A stretch of DNA of 64,000 nucleotides from Longimicrobium terrae (GCF_014202995.1 NZ_JACHIA010000007.1:124001-188000), one strand, 5' to 3'; numbered from the stretch's first letter, positions 42,235 through 50,868 are shown. The notes: a model not told the origin generated them from the letters alone. Numbers and translations are program-made.

Positions 42235-43056
42235 GTGCTCCGTCTCGCGTCCCTTCTCGTCCCGATCGCGGTCGCCCTGCTCCCCGCCGCCGCACCCGCG
42301 CAACTCCGGCCGCTGGAGCCGCTGGAGTGGCGGATGTTCGATGGGCAGCCGACGGTGTCCGCGGAGATCGGCGGTGGGTGGCTGGGTGGGCAGCGCGCGT
42401 CGCTGGCGGGCACGGAAGGCACGCTCGTGGAGGCGGGGAACTGGCGGGCGTTCTGGCGCACCGGCCGCGTGGTGCTGGAGGCGGGCGGCACCGTGCAGCG
42501 CTTTCTGGATGAGGATCGCCGCTTCGCCGAAGCCGATCCCGAAGTGCGTCCCGCGGAGGACGGAAAACGCCACGACGCGGGCGACTACCGCATCCTTACC
42601 GCCGTGCGGCTGACGCCGGAACGCGCCCCCGTGCAGGCTGCACTGCGCTTCGGCACGCGCCTGCCCACCACGGACAACACCACCGGGCTGGACCGCGACG
42701 CCACCGACTTCTTTGCCATGACCGCCTTCCGCGTGCGCCGCGGCCCCGCCGAACTGCAGGCTGAGGCGGGGCTCGGCATCCTGGGCACGCGGCAGGACCG
42801 CTTCGAGCAGGACGACCTGCTCCTCTACTCCCTCCGCGCGGAAACCTCCGCCGGGCCGCTGCGGCCGCGGCTGACCATCGTGGGGCAGCAGGTAGGCGCG
42901 GGGCACCGGGAAATCCGCGGCAACGAGTCGCTGGGCGAGGTACGCCTGGGGTTCCGCACGCGCGGGCGCCGGTGGATTCAGGCCGACGCGGTGCGCGGAT
43001 ATACGCCGTTCAGCCCCTCGTTCGGCCTGCTCGTTTCCGCCGGGATGCACTGGTAG
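42235..43056 (+). CDS. Secreted, probable outer-membrane beta-barrel protein
   Basis: 273 residues from a GTG at 42235. Signal peptide 'LRLASLLVPIAVALLPAAAPAQ' (cleavage near residue 22). The mature part is rich in alternating beta segments ('YRILTAVRLTPERAPVQAALRFGTR', 'FFAMTAFRVRRGPAELQAEAGLG', 'EVRLGFRTRGRRWIQADAVRG') and ends in 'LLVSAGMHW', an aromatic C-terminal residue as in BAM substrates. No named family is recognised. It is a single gene after a repeat block. Confidence 0.7.
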   Translation: MLRLASLLVPIAVALLPAAAPAQLRPLEPLEWRMFDGQPTVSAEIGGGWLGGQRASLAGTEGTLVEAGNWRAFWRTGRVVLEAGGTVQRFLDEDRRFAEADPEVRPAEDGKRHDAGDYRILTAVRLTPERAPVQAALRFGTRLPTTDNTTGLDRDATDFFAMTAFRVRRGPAELQAEAGLGILGTRQDRFEQDDLLLYSLRAETSAGPLRPRLTIVGQQVGAGHREIRGNESLGEVRLGFRTRGRRWIQADAVRGYTPFSPSFGLLVSAGMHW

Positions 43057-43275
43057 GCCGCCGCGCCAACTCCGCGCCGCGCCTGCGGTTTTCCTCTCCG
43101 GCGAAAAGATCGTATTCAGGATTTCCGGCGTTCATGGTTTGTCCAGAATTCCGCGTAGCACGGCGGAAAGTGCGCTTTCCGGGCCCCTCTCAGATGGCAT
43201 GCGTCCTGCCTTGCCATGCCGGGCGCGCCGCGCTGTCGCCCGGTGCGTTGGAAACGAGGACTTCGAAGGTGAACC

Positions 43276-43467
43276 ATGGCGTTCCGGACCGAAAGCAGCG
43301 AAGATCAACGTCAGCCGCAGGCGATGCGCGCCTCGGGCAACGAACGGCGCTTTGCGCGGCGCATTGACTGCGACACGCGGCGCGACGCATATACCGGCTA
43401 CACCGGCCGCGGCGGAGGTACCCGCGACGGCTCCCTATGGGAACACGCGCGCCAGCCTCGCACCTGA
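43276..43467 (+). CDS. Possible small basic protein
   Basis: 63 residues, ATG preceded by GAAGGTGA, and a terminator 9 bp after the stop, which argues that a short transcript ends here. The product is polar and basic (ERRFARRIDCDTRRDAYTGY) with no hydrophobic segment or known motif. It could also be a non-coding RNA. The rest of 43057-43511 shows nothing recognisable. Confidence 0.4.
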   Translation: MAFRTESSEDQRQPQAMRASGNERRFARRIDCDTRRDAYTGYTGRGGGTRDGSLWEHARQPRT

Positions 43468-43475
43468 TCTGACCA

Positions 43476-43500
43476 CGGGGCTTCGGCCCCCTTTTCGTTT
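43476..43500 (+). terminator. Intrinsic terminator upstream of cphA
   Basis: GGGGC-TTCG-GCCCC stem followed by CTTTTCGTTT, 12 bp before the cphA start. Either it ends the small upstream transcript or it attenuates cphA. Confidence 0.8.
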
Positions 43501-43511
43501 CTGCAGATCCC

Positions 43512-46175
43512 ATGTCTCAGGCCATGAGCGAGCCCACGGCTCCCGCCGCGCAGTTCGATCCCGAACAGCTGCGCGTCAGCCGTCTGCGCGCGGTGCGCGG
43601 ACCCAACTTCTGGCGCCTGGCGCCCGTCATTGCCTGCGACCTCACGCTGGGGTCGCTGGAAGACGTGCCCACGTCCGAGATCCCCGGCTTCAACGACCGG
43701 CTGCTGGCCGCCATGCCCACGCTGCACGAGCACCCCTGCTCGCGCGGCACCGAGGGCGGCTTCGTGGAGCGGCTGCGCGCCGGAACGCACCTGCCGCACG
43801 TGCTGGAGCACGTCGCGCTGGAGATGCAGACGCTGGCGGGAACCGATGTCTCGTTCGGCCGCGTGGTGGAAAGCGGCGATCCCGGCGTGTGGTGGCTGAT
43901 CGTGGCGTACGAGGAGGAAGAGGTGGGGCTGCAGGCGGTGCGCGACGCCGTGAAGCTGGTGCGCGCCTGCATGACCGGCGCGGAGTTCCCCATTCAGAAG
44001 GTGACTGAGGACCTGCACGACCTGCTGGAGAACACGCGCCTGGGTCCCTCCACAGGAGCCATCGTAGAGGAGGCCCGCCGCCGCGCCATTCCCGTGCGCC
44101 GGCTGAACAGCCACTCGCTGGTGCAGCTGGGGCTGGGCATCAACCTGCGCCGCGTGCAGGCCGCCATGAGCGACTACACCAGCGCCATCGGGGTGGAGAT
44201 CGCGCAGGACAAGGACGACACCCGCCGCGTGCTGGGGGCCATCGGCCTGCCGGTGCCGGAGGGCGGCGTGGCCAGCACGCTGGACGGCATCCTGGAGACG
44301 GCGCACGACATCGGCTGGCCGGTGCTCATCAAGCCGCTGGACGCCAGCCACGGCCGCGGCATCAGCGGACGGCTGGAGAACGACGAGCAGATCGCGGCCG
44401 CGTTCGAGGTGGCGCGCACCTATTCGCGCCGCGTCGTCATTGAGCAGTTCGTCACCGGGCGCGACTACCGCGTGCTGGTGGTGGATGGCAAGCTGGCCGC
44501 CGTCGCGGAGCGCGTCCCCGCGCATGTCGTCGGTGATGGGACGAGCAGCGTGGCGGAGCTCATCACCATCGCCAACCGCGATCCGCGGCGGGGCAGCGGC
44601 CACTCGCGCACGCTCACGCACCTTCCCGCGGACAAGGCGACGGAGACCTATCTGGCCTCGTGCGGACTGTCGCTGGCGCACGTGCCCGCGCCGGGGGAGA
44701 CGGTGTTCCTGCGCGCGACGGCCAACCTGTCCACGGGCGGCACCTCCATCGACCGCACGGACGAAATCCATCCCGACAACATCACCGCCTGCGAGATGGC
44801 GGCGGGCGTGGTGGGGCTGGACATCGCCGGCATCGACGTGCTGTCGCCTGACATCAGCGTGCCGTTCCGCGAGAACGGCGCGGTGATCATCGAGGTGAAC
44901 GCCGCGCCCGGGCTGCGGATGCACACGCATCCGTCGGAAGGGCAGGGACGGCAGGTGGGCGCGCCCATCATCGACATGCTGTATCCGCCGGGCTCGCCCT
45001 ACACCATTCCCGTCATCGCCATCACGGGGACGAACGGCAAGACGACCACGACGCGGCTGACGGCGCACCTGTTCCGGCAGACGGGCAAGACGGTCGGCTT
45101 CACCACGACGGACGGCGTCTACCTGCAGAACCGCATGGTGATGGAGGGCGACATGACCGGCCCGTTCAGCGCCAACATCATCCTGTCGAACCCGACGGTG
45201 GAGGTGGCGGTGCTGGAAACGGCGCGCGGCGGCGTGATCCGCGCGGGGCTGGGCTTTGACGAGTGCGACGTGGGCGTGGTGCTGAACGTGAGCGCCGACC
45301 ACCTCGGGCTGCGCGGCATCAACACGGTGGAGCAGCTGGCCGAGGTGAAGTCGGTGGTCCCCGCCGTGGTGAAGCGCGAGGGGCACGCGGTGCTGAACGC
45401 CGACGATCCGCTCGTCTACGCCATGCGCGACCGCAGCGGCGGCGACATCGTCCTGTTCAGCACGATGGCGGCGGGGGAGAACGCGCTGTTCGACGACCAC
45501 ATCGAGCGCGGCGGCATCGGGGCGCGCATCGAGAACGACGAGTTCGTCATCCGCCGCGGCCGGCTGCGCATTCCCATCGCCAGCGTGCGCGAGGTGCCGC
45601 TGATGATGGGCGGCGCCGCGCGGTTCCAGCAGCAGAACGTGCTGGCCGCCATCTGCACGGCGTACGTGCAGGGGGTGCGCTACGATACCATCCGCGCCGG
45701 CCTGCTCTCGTTCTTCCCGTCCCCCAGCATGACGCCGGGGCGGTTGAACATGGTGCGCCTGGGCGACGTGCGCGTGCTGATCGACTATGCGCACAACCCG
45801 GCGGCGGTGGAGGGGCTGGTGGAGATGGTGAACGAGCTTCCCGCGCGGATGCGCGTGGGCGTGATCGGCGCGCCCGGCGACCGGCGCGACGACGACATCC
45901 GCGAACTGGGCCGGCTGTGCAGCGGGTTGGACCGCGTATTCGTCAAGGAAGACAAGGACCTGCGCGGCCGCGAACCGCGCGAGAGCGCCCTGCTGATGAT
46001 CGAGGGGCTGCGCGAGGGCGGCATGGCGGAGGATGCCATCGAGATCGTGCTGGACGAGTACGACGCCGTGGACCGCGCGCTTTCCGTCGTGGACGCGGGC
46101 GACCTGGTGATGATGCTGGCGGACAAGGTGGAGGGCGTGCTGAAGCACGTGCAGCGGCGGCAGGGGACGGCGTAG
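43512..46175 (+). CDS. cphA: Cyanophycin synthetase
   Basis: 887 residues, the expected CphA length. The N domain (1-160) has 'RGPNFWRLAPVIACDL' and the H-x-x-E-H-x-x-x-E pattern at 96-104 ('HVLEHVALE'). The ATP-grasp domain spans ~215-480 ('PVLIKPLDASHGRGISGRL', 'YRVLVVDGKLAAVAERVPAHVVGDG', 'IIEVNAAPGLRMH'). The Mur-ligase-like domain has the P-loop 'GTNGKTTTTR' near 506 and 'ISVSADHLGL'-type sequence. CphA polymerises Asp and Arg into multi-L-arginyl-poly-L-aspartate, a nitrogen store. It heads a set with a CphA-like paralogue and cyanophycinase. A terminator hairpin 12 bp before the start may attenuate it. Confidence 0.95.
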   Translation: MSQAMSEPTAPAAQFDPEQLRVSRLRAVRGPNFWRLAPVIACDLTLGSLEDVPTSEIPGFNDRLLAAMPTLHEHPCSRGTEGGFVERLRAGTHLPHVLEHVALEMQTLAGTDVSFGRVVESGDPGVWWLIVAYEEEEVGLQAVRDAVKLVRACMTGAEFPIQKVTEDLHDLLENTRLGPSTGAIVEEARRRAIPVRRLNSHSLVQLGLGINLRRVQAAMSDYTSAIGVEIAQDKDDTRRVLGAIGLPVPEGGVASTLDGILETAHDIGWPVLIKPLDASHGRGISGRLENDEQIAAAFEVARTYSRRVVIEQFVTGRDYRVLVVDGKLAAVAERVPAHVVGDGTSSVAELITIANRDPRRGSGHSRTLTHLPADKATETYLASCGLSLAHVPAPGETVFLRATANLSTGGTSIDRTDEIHPDNITACEMAAGVVGLDIAGIDVLSPDISVPFRENGAVIIEVNAAPGLRMHTHPSEGQGRQVGAPIIDMLYPPGSPYTIPVIAITGTNGKTTTTRLTAHLFRQTGKTVGFTTTDGVYLQNRMVMEGDMTGPFSANIILSNPTVEVAVLETARGGVIRAGLGFDECDVGVVLNVSADHLGLRGINTVEQLAEVKSVVPAVVKREGHAVLNADDPLVYAMRDRSGGDIVLFSTMAAGENALFDDHIERGGIGARIENDEFVIRRGRLRIPIASVREVPLMMGGAARFQQQNVLAAICTAYVQGVRYDTIRAGLLSFFPSPSMTPGRLNMVRLGDVRVLIDYAHNPAAVEGLVEMVNELPARMRVGVIGAPGDRRDDDIRELGRLCSGLDRVFVKEDKDLRGREPRESALLMIEGLREGGMAEDAIEIVLDEYDAVDRALSVVDAGDLVMMLADKVEGVLKHVQRRQGTA

Positions 46176-46182
46176 GCAGAGC

Positions 46183-46310
46183 AGGGAATAGGGAATGGGG
46201 AATAGGGAATAGGAACTGATGGGGATGCGGATCGGCGCCGGGCCGGTCCGCATCTCCGTTCCTTCCCCCGCGTTCCCCCGCTCCCTCCGCGTCCCCCGCG
46301 TGAAACGGTG
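46183..46310. repeat. (GGGAATA)n plus GGAAC-hairpin-GTTCC element, second copy
   Basis: Same order of parts as 4900-5040: GGGAATA units, GGAAC, a hairpin (GATGCGGA...TCCGCATC), GTTCC, C-rich DNA and 'CCCCGCGTGAAACGG'. It lies between cphA and the paralogue and may act as a partial terminator. Confidence 0.7.
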
Positions 46311-46370
46311 TTGCCGTTCCGCGGTGATTCCGCGCGCCGCGGCGCCGAGCTTGCCTGACGAGATCCACCG

Positions 46371-47471
46371 ATGCCCGCGCACCGTGCGCGCGCCGCAACG
46401 ACTGAACCCCCGCCCATGCCGCGTCCCGATCCGCACAGCGAGATCCGCCTGACCGGCCTGCGCTCCCTGCGCGGCGCCAACTTCTGGTCGCGCCGGCCCA
46501 TCACCCGCATGGACGTGGCCGTCGGCGAGTACGACGAGATCCACTCGGCGGAGGTGCCGGGCTTTACCGAGGCGCTGCTCAAGGCCATGCCCGGCTTGTG
46601 GGAGCACCGCTGCAGCATCGGCGAGCGCGGCGGCTTCGTGACGCGGCTGCGGCGGGGAACGTACGCCCCGCACATCGCGGAGCACGTGGGGCTGGAGCTG
46701 CAGACGATGATTGGCCACGACGTGGGCTACGGCCGCGCGCGCGGCGGCGACCGCGAGGGCGAGTACACCGTCGTATTCGAGCACCTGCACGCGGAGGTCG
46801 GGATGCGCGCCGCGGCGCTGGCGCTGGAAACGGTGCAGCGCGCCTTTGCCGGCGAGCTGGACACGGTGGATCACGCCGTCGCCGAGCTGCAGGCGCTGGC
46901 CGAGGCGCCGGACATTCCCGGGCTGACGTCGCGCGTGCTGTGCGGCATTACCGGCGGCGGCGACCGGGCGGCGGTGCGTGACGAAATGCTGCGGCGCGGC
47001 GTCTCGGACGCGGAACTGATCGTGGACGTGACGCCGTCGTACCTGCTGAACGCGGGGCTGCCGTACGCGCGCAGCGAGATCGCCGTCATTCTGGACACGG
47101 ATCTGCAGGACGTGCCGGAGCGCTACCGTGAGGAGGGGCGCAACGAGCAGCTCGTCTCCGTGCTGGCGGACGGCGTGCGGCGCGACGGCATCGTCATCGT
47201 TCCCGCGCCGGAGTGGGAGGTGCAGGACGCGGCCCGCGCGGCGCAGTGCCGGGTGGCCGTATTTTCCACCCGCGACACCGTGCCCGTGCGCCACACGCGC
47301 GTGGCCATTGCCGTGGGGATGGTGCGCGACGGCCGCATCGTCATCGAGACGCGCGGCGAGGTGGACGACGCCGGGCCGCTGCGCGCGGACGAGAACGCGG
47401 GGGTGCAGGTAGCCGCCGCGCTGGCCGTGCACGCGCTGCACGAACTTGAACGGGAAGACACACGGGATTGA
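46371..47471 (+). CDS. CphA-like protein lacking ATP-grasp domain and P-loop
   Basis: 366 residues; an internal ATG at 46416 is an alternative start. Residues ~25-175 align by eye with the CphA N domain: 'RGANFWSRRPITRMDVAVGE' and 'HIAEHVGLELQ' with H101, E104, H105 and E109 kept, and 'RGGFVTRLRRGTYAPH' matching. Residues ~200-366 look like a remnant of the Mur-ligase half ('SEIAVILDTDLQDVPERYRE' against 'CDVGVVLNVSADHLGLRGIN' in CphA; 'RVAVFSTRDTVP'), but the whole ATP-grasp domain and the GTNGKTT loop are missing, so it cannot ligate. Work on cyanobacterial CphA assigns a primer-making hydrolytic site to the N domain; this protein may supply such an activity or act in complex with CphA. The next gene starts inside its stop (TGATG). 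Confidence 0.8.
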   Translation: MPAHRARAATTEPPPMPRPDPHSEIRLTGLRSLRGANFWSRRPITRMDVAVGEYDEIHSAEVPGFTEALLKAMPGLWEHRCSIGERGGFVTRLRRGTYAPHIAEHVGLELQTMIGHDVGYGRARGGDREGEYTVVFEHLHAEVGMRAAALALETVQRAFAGELDTVDHAVAELQALAEAPDIPGLTSRVLCGITGGGDRAAVRDEMLRRGVSDAELIVDVTPSYLLNAGLPYARSEIAVILDTDLQDVPERYREEGRNEQLVSVLADGVRRDGIVIVPAPEWEVQDAARAAQCRVAVFSTRDTVPVRHTRVAIAVGMVRDGRIVIETRGEVDDAGPLRADENAGVQVAAALAVHALHELEREDTRD

Positions 47472-48400
47472 TGGATCAGCAGCCGAACACGAACGAACAC
47501 GAGAACGACCCCGTCCGCCGCCGGTCGGACCGCACCAGCGGACGCCTGGTGCTCATCGGCGGAGCGTGCGAGCCGGACGGCGAGGCGCTGGGCGCGTTTC
47601 TGCGCCTGTCCAAGGCGCGTGAGGGCGGCAGGATCGTGGGGATCACCACGGCCTCGTCGGACCCGGCGGAGTCGGCGCGGCACTGGCTGGAAACGTTCCA
47701 GAACGCGGGCGCCACACGGGTGCAGATCCCCATTCTGGACCGCCGCGACCTGGCGCAGGACCGGCGCATCGTGCGGATGATCGAGGAGGCGGACGGCATC
47801 TTTCTGGGCGGCGGCGACCAGGTGCACCTGGTCGCCACGCTGGGCGGCTCGCGGGTGGACCGCGCCATCCGCGAAGCGTACGCCCGCGGCGCCACCATCT
47901 GCGGAACCAGCGCCGGCGCGGCCGCGCTCACGGAGACGATCCTGGCCGGCGGCGAGCCCGACGAGTACGGGCAGATGCAGAAGCTGCATCTGGGCCCCGG
48001 CTTCGGCCTCCTGGGCTTCCGGGCCATGATCGACACGCACTTCACGCAGCGGCGGCGGCTGCAGCGGCTGTTCATGGTCATCGGCCGCAATCCCGAGATG
48101 CTGGGGCTGGGCATCGACGAGGACACCGCGCTCGTGGTGGAAGACCATCTCGGGTCCGTCGTGGGGCGCGGTTCGGTGACGTTCGTGGACGGCCGCGGCG
48201 TGCGCTTCGACAACGCCGACGAGTGCATGAAGGGCGCGGCGCTCACCCTGAGCTACCTGCGCGTCGGCATCGTGGGCGCCGGGTACACGCTCAACCTGCG
48301 CGAGCGCGAACTGGAGGTGCTGCTGGAGGCCCGCCGAACGGAAGCCGCCGGTTCCGCGGAGCTGGAGGTGCTGCGCAGCGACACCGACATGGAAGCCTGA
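47471..48400 (+). CDS. cphB: Cyanophycinase
   Basis: 309 residues. Peptidase S51 fold: catalytic Ser147 in 'GTSAGAAAL', 'IFLGGGDQVHLVATLGGS' (about 110-127), and 'HFTQRRRLQRLFMVI' near 195, all typical of CphB. It cuts cyanophycin into beta-Asp-Arg dipeptides. No isoaspartyl dipeptidase gene is near, so dipeptide breakdown is encoded elsewhere. The ATG overlaps the preceding stop (TGATG), so it is translated with the CphA-like paralogue. A perfect 38-bp hairpin follows. Confidence 0.95.
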   Translation: MDQQPNTNEHENDPVRRRSDRTSGRLVLIGGACEPDGEALGAFLRLSKAREGGRIVGITTASSDPAESARHWLETFQNAGATRVQIPILDRRDLAQDRRIVRMIEEADGIFLGGGDQVHLVATLGGSRVDRAIREAYARGATICGTSAGAAALTETILAGGEPDEYGQMQKLHLGPGFGLLGFRAMIDTHFTQRRRLQRLFMVIGRNPEMLGLGIDEDTALVVEDHLGSVVGRGSVTFVDGRGVRFDNADECMKGAALTLSYLRVGIVGAGYTLNLRERELEVLLEARRTEAAGSAELEVLRSDTDMEA

Positions 48401-48420
48401 CCTGCTTTCGTCCGCGACAG

Positions 48421-48458
48421 GAGAGCGGCCCCGGGATCATCATCCCGGGGCCGCTCTC
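48421..48458 (+). terminator. Perfect hairpin after cphB
   Basis: GAGAGCGGCCCCGGGAT-CATC-ATCCCGGGGCCGCTCTC. No long T run, but very stable and 20 bp past the stop. The core GCGGCCCCGGGAT recurs in the hairpin at 49045. Confidence 0.75.
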
Positions 48459-48605
48459 GTTGACGGATCTCTTCGGATGGTCTGCACGCATCCCGCATCC
48501 TGGGAAGCAATTCCCGCCATCCCGATGGCCACGCCGGACGTGTTTTCCAACCTGAGCGGGATCGGGCAACCGGGCCCGGAACCCATCCCGAACCGGACAG
48601 CGCCG

Positions 48606-48983
48606 ATGTACTTGCGCCGGAATCTGCTGTGGATCGACTGCATCGCGGGCGCGCTCGCCGGCGCGACGATGCTGGTGCTGGGCGGATGGCTGAGCGAGCT
48701 GTACGGAGTGCCGTGCGGGCTGCTGCTCTTCATGGGCGCGGCCAACCTGCTGTACGCCGCCTATTCCTTTTCGCTCGCCGCGCGAACAAGGCGGTCCACC
48801 AACCTCATCCTGCTGCTGGTGCTCGCCAACCTGGCGTGGGCGGCCGTGTGCGCCGGGCTCGCGGTGGTCTTCCGGGACTCCGCCACGCCGCTCGGAATCG
48901 CCGCCCTGGCCGTGGAAGCCGTGTTCGTGGGCGCGCTGGCGTGCCTGGAGTGGCGCTGGCGCAATCAACTGAGCACACCGTGA
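48606..48983 (+). CDS. Small four-helix membrane protein, family not recognised
   Basis: 125 residues from ATG 48606; starts at 48525 or 48477 would add 27-43 polar residues. Four hydrophobic helices: 'LLWIDCIAGALAGATMLVLGG', 'GLLLFMGAANLLYAAYSFSLA', 'LILLLVLANLAWAAVCAGLAVVF' and 'LGIAALAVEAVFVGALACLEW'. No charged residues inside the helices and no motif that I can place. Convergent with the MBL hydrolase gene across a terminator. Confidence 0.7.
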   Translation: MYLRRNLLWIDCIAGALAGATMLVLGGWLSELYGVPCGLLLFMGAANLLYAAYSFSLAARTRRSTNLILLLVLANLAWAAVCAGLAVVFRDSATPLGIAALAVEAVFVGALACLEWRWRNQLSTP

Positions 48984-49044
48984 CGGCTGATGACAGACAT
49001 GCGCCGCCCGTGATCCACGGAATGGGCGCGCCCGCCGTGTCGGG

Positions 49045-49088
49045 AACGGAGAAGCGGCCCCGGGATGATTCCCGGGGCCCCTCCGTTC
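49045..49088. terminator. Hairpin terminator between convergent genes
   Basis: AACGGAG...GGCCCCGGG-ATGATT-CCCGGGGCC...CTCCGTT, between stops at 48983 (+) and 49088 (-). Confidence 0.8.
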
Positions 49089-50089
49089 TACAGGATGACT
49101 GTATCGCCGTGCCTGAGGACGCGCAGATCGTCCGGAGGCAGCCCGGAGTCCTCCCATGCCTTGTGCAGGCGGATCGGCGGTTCCAGAGGATCCTCGTCGG
49201 TCAGGCGGAACGTACCCCAGTGCATGGGGATGAAGACGCCCCCGCCGCCCATCTCGCGGTACGACTGCACCGCCTCCTCGGGATCCATGTGCGCAGGCGC
49301 CATGAACCACCGCGGATCGTACGCGCCGATGGGCATCAGCACGGCGTCGAACGGGCCCAGCCGCGCGCCGATCTCCGGATATCCGCGAAAGTACCCGCTG
49401 TCCCCGCCAAAATAGACCGCCCGTGTCGCGCTCCGGATGGCGAACGATCCCCACAGCCGGTTGTTGAACTCGCGCAGCGTGCGGCGGGTCCAGTGCTGCG
49501 CGGGCGCACAGGTGACGGAAACCGGACCGGCGGGGCCGCGCAGCTCCACGGAATCCCACCAGTCCACGTCGTGCACGTTGTGGCGGATTCGCGCCCCGGC
49601 CAGCCACTCCGCGTGCCCCAGCGGCGCGATCCACGTCAACGCGGTGCCGTACTTTCGATGGAGACGCTTTACCGTCGGCGCGTCCAGGTGATCGTAGTGA
49701 TCGTGCGACAGCAGCACGGCGTCGATGGGCGGCAGTGCATCGAAGTCGACGGCCGGCGGCACGAACCGGCGCGGACCCATGAACTGGAACGGCGACGCGC
49801 GCTCGCTGAAGTGCGGATCGGTCAGCAGGTTCAATCCGCCCATCTGCACCAGAAACGTCGCGTGGCCAATCCAGGTGATCCGCACCTCTTCCGCCGCGGC
49901 GCGGGGGCGCGCGACCTCCGGCGTGCCCGGCGGAAGCTGCTCCGGCCGCGGATCGGGCGCGCGCTTCTGCATCATCCGCTCGCGCTGCCAGCGCAGCACG
50001 CCGCCGTTGCGCGTGCGGTCCGGATGGACGAGGGGCCAGGGAATGCGGAACCGGCCGTCCGGGCCGTGGTGCGGGGGACGCTCGCTCAT
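49088..50089 (-). CDS. MBL-fold metallo-hydrolase (NAPE-PLD/UlaG-like)
   Basis: 333 residues. 'ITWIGHATFLVQMGGLNLLTDPHF' and the zinc motif 'LLSHDHYDHLD' (H-x-H-x-D-H) near 126-136, a later His in 'TCAPAQHWTRR', the Asp in 'VYFGGDSGYFRGYPEIG', and the His in 'IPMHWGTFRL' complete the site. The 'GPRRFVPPAVDFDALPPIDAV' stretch and overall pattern match the NAPE-PLD-like branch, phosphodiesterases acting on N-acyl-phosphatidylethanolamine or related lipids. The start overlaps the stop of the upstream methyltransferase gene (ATGA), so the pair is co-translated. Confidence 0.87.
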   Translation of the reverse strand: MSERPPHHGPDGRFRIPWPLVHPDRTRNGGVLRWQRERMMQKRAPDPRPEQLPPGTPEVARPRAAAEEVRITWIGHATFLVQMGGLNLLTDPHFSERASPFQFMGPRRFVPPAVDFDALPPIDAVLLSHDHYDHLDAPTVKRLHRKYGTALTWIAPLGHAEWLAGARIRHNVHDVDWWDSVELRGPAGPVSVTCAPAQHWTRRTLREFNNRLWGSFAIRSATRAVYFGGDSGYFRGYPEIGARLGPFDAVLMPIGAYDPRWFMAPAHMDPEEAVQSYREMGGGGVFIPMHWGTFRLTDEDPLEPPIRLHKAWEDSGLPPDDLRVLRHGDTVIL

Positions 50090-50868
50090 CGTTCCCCGCC
50101 GGCGGGGCAGGGGCGCACGTCGGAGGGCCGCGGCGCCGGGCCGTCCGTGGCGCGAAATACGGCCAGGTAGCCGCTGCCGCCGCCCAGGTCGTGCGTCTCC
50201 GTCCGCGTGTAGCCGACGGCGGCAAACTCGCATTCCAGCAGGGGAAGCGGCGTTCCGTGCCGCTGCGTCGCGCGGTCCAGGTCCACCACGGCCACGCGGC
50301 CGCCGGGGCGCAGAGAAGGCCGCAGGTTGGCGAGAAAGGCGTAGGGCTGCTCCACCTCGTGGTACATGTGCACCAGCATCACGAGGTCCACAGAGGCCCG
50401 GGGAAGACGAGGATCGTGCGGCGCGCCGAGCGCCAGCTGCACGTTGCTCAGCGAATCCGTCCGCACGCGCTGGCGCAGCCCGTCCAGGTACCGCGCCACG
50501 ATGTCCTGCGCGATCACCTTGCCCCGCGGCCCCACGCGCGGCGACAGGCGCACGGTGTAGTAGCCGCTCCCCGCGCCCACGTCCGCCACCGTCATCCCCG
50601 GCGTGATGGCGAGCAGGTCCATGACCTTTTCCGCCTCGCCCGCGCTGTCCCGCTCGTCCTCGCTGCTCCACGTATCAGTGACGATGGACGCCACCGGCCG
50701 CGCCGCCTCGGGAAAGGAGTCCGCCGGAATTCCGCGCGGCCCGATCGCGGCGATGGCGTCCGCCCGCGCCGGCGCATGCTCCGCGCGCGCGCACGCCGCC
50801 ACGCACAGCACGAGGACGGCGCCCAGCCGCATCATCCGCTTTCCGCCATGGATCCTGTCCCGCCGCAT
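50086..50868 (-). CDS. Class I SAM-dependent methyltransferase with lipoprotein signal
   Basis: 260 residues from ATG 50868, preceded by GGGAGAG; an ATG at 50883 is possible. N-terminal 'MMRLGAVLVLCVAACARAEH' has a lipobox-like VAAC, so the protein may be exported and lipidated, which is unusual for a SAM enzyme. SAM motif I 'VADVGAGSGYYTVRLSPRVG' (about 95-115), 'DLVMLVHMYHEVEQPYAFLANL' and 'LRPGGRVAVVDLDRAT' follow. Relatives with the same signal-plus-methyltransferase layout are common as hypothetical proteins. Since SAM is cytoplasmic, either the N terminus acts as an inner-membrane anchor facing the cytoplasm or the fold has another role. Confidence 0.82.
   Translation of the reverse strand: MRRDRIHGGKRMMRLGAVLVLCVAACARAEHAPARADAIAAIGPRGIPADSFPEAARPVASIVTDTWSSEDERDSAGEAEKVMDLLAITPGMTVADVGAGSGYYTVRLSPRVGPRGKVIAQDIVARYLDGLRQRVRTDSLSNVQLALGAPHDPRLPRASVDLVMLVHMYHEVEQPYAFLANLRPSLRPGGRVAVVDLDRATQRHGTPLPLLECEFAAVGYTRTETHDLGGGSGYLAVFRATDGPAPRPSDVRPCPAGGER

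Noticed and set aside
43398-47441. A 1347-codon open frame on the minus strand across the cphA region
   Set aside because: It is antisense to cphA and its paralogue, rich in His/Arg/Ala as expected from the complement of high-GC coding DNA, and matches no family. The same holds for long antisense frames over mpl, the GMC gene, susC and ndh.
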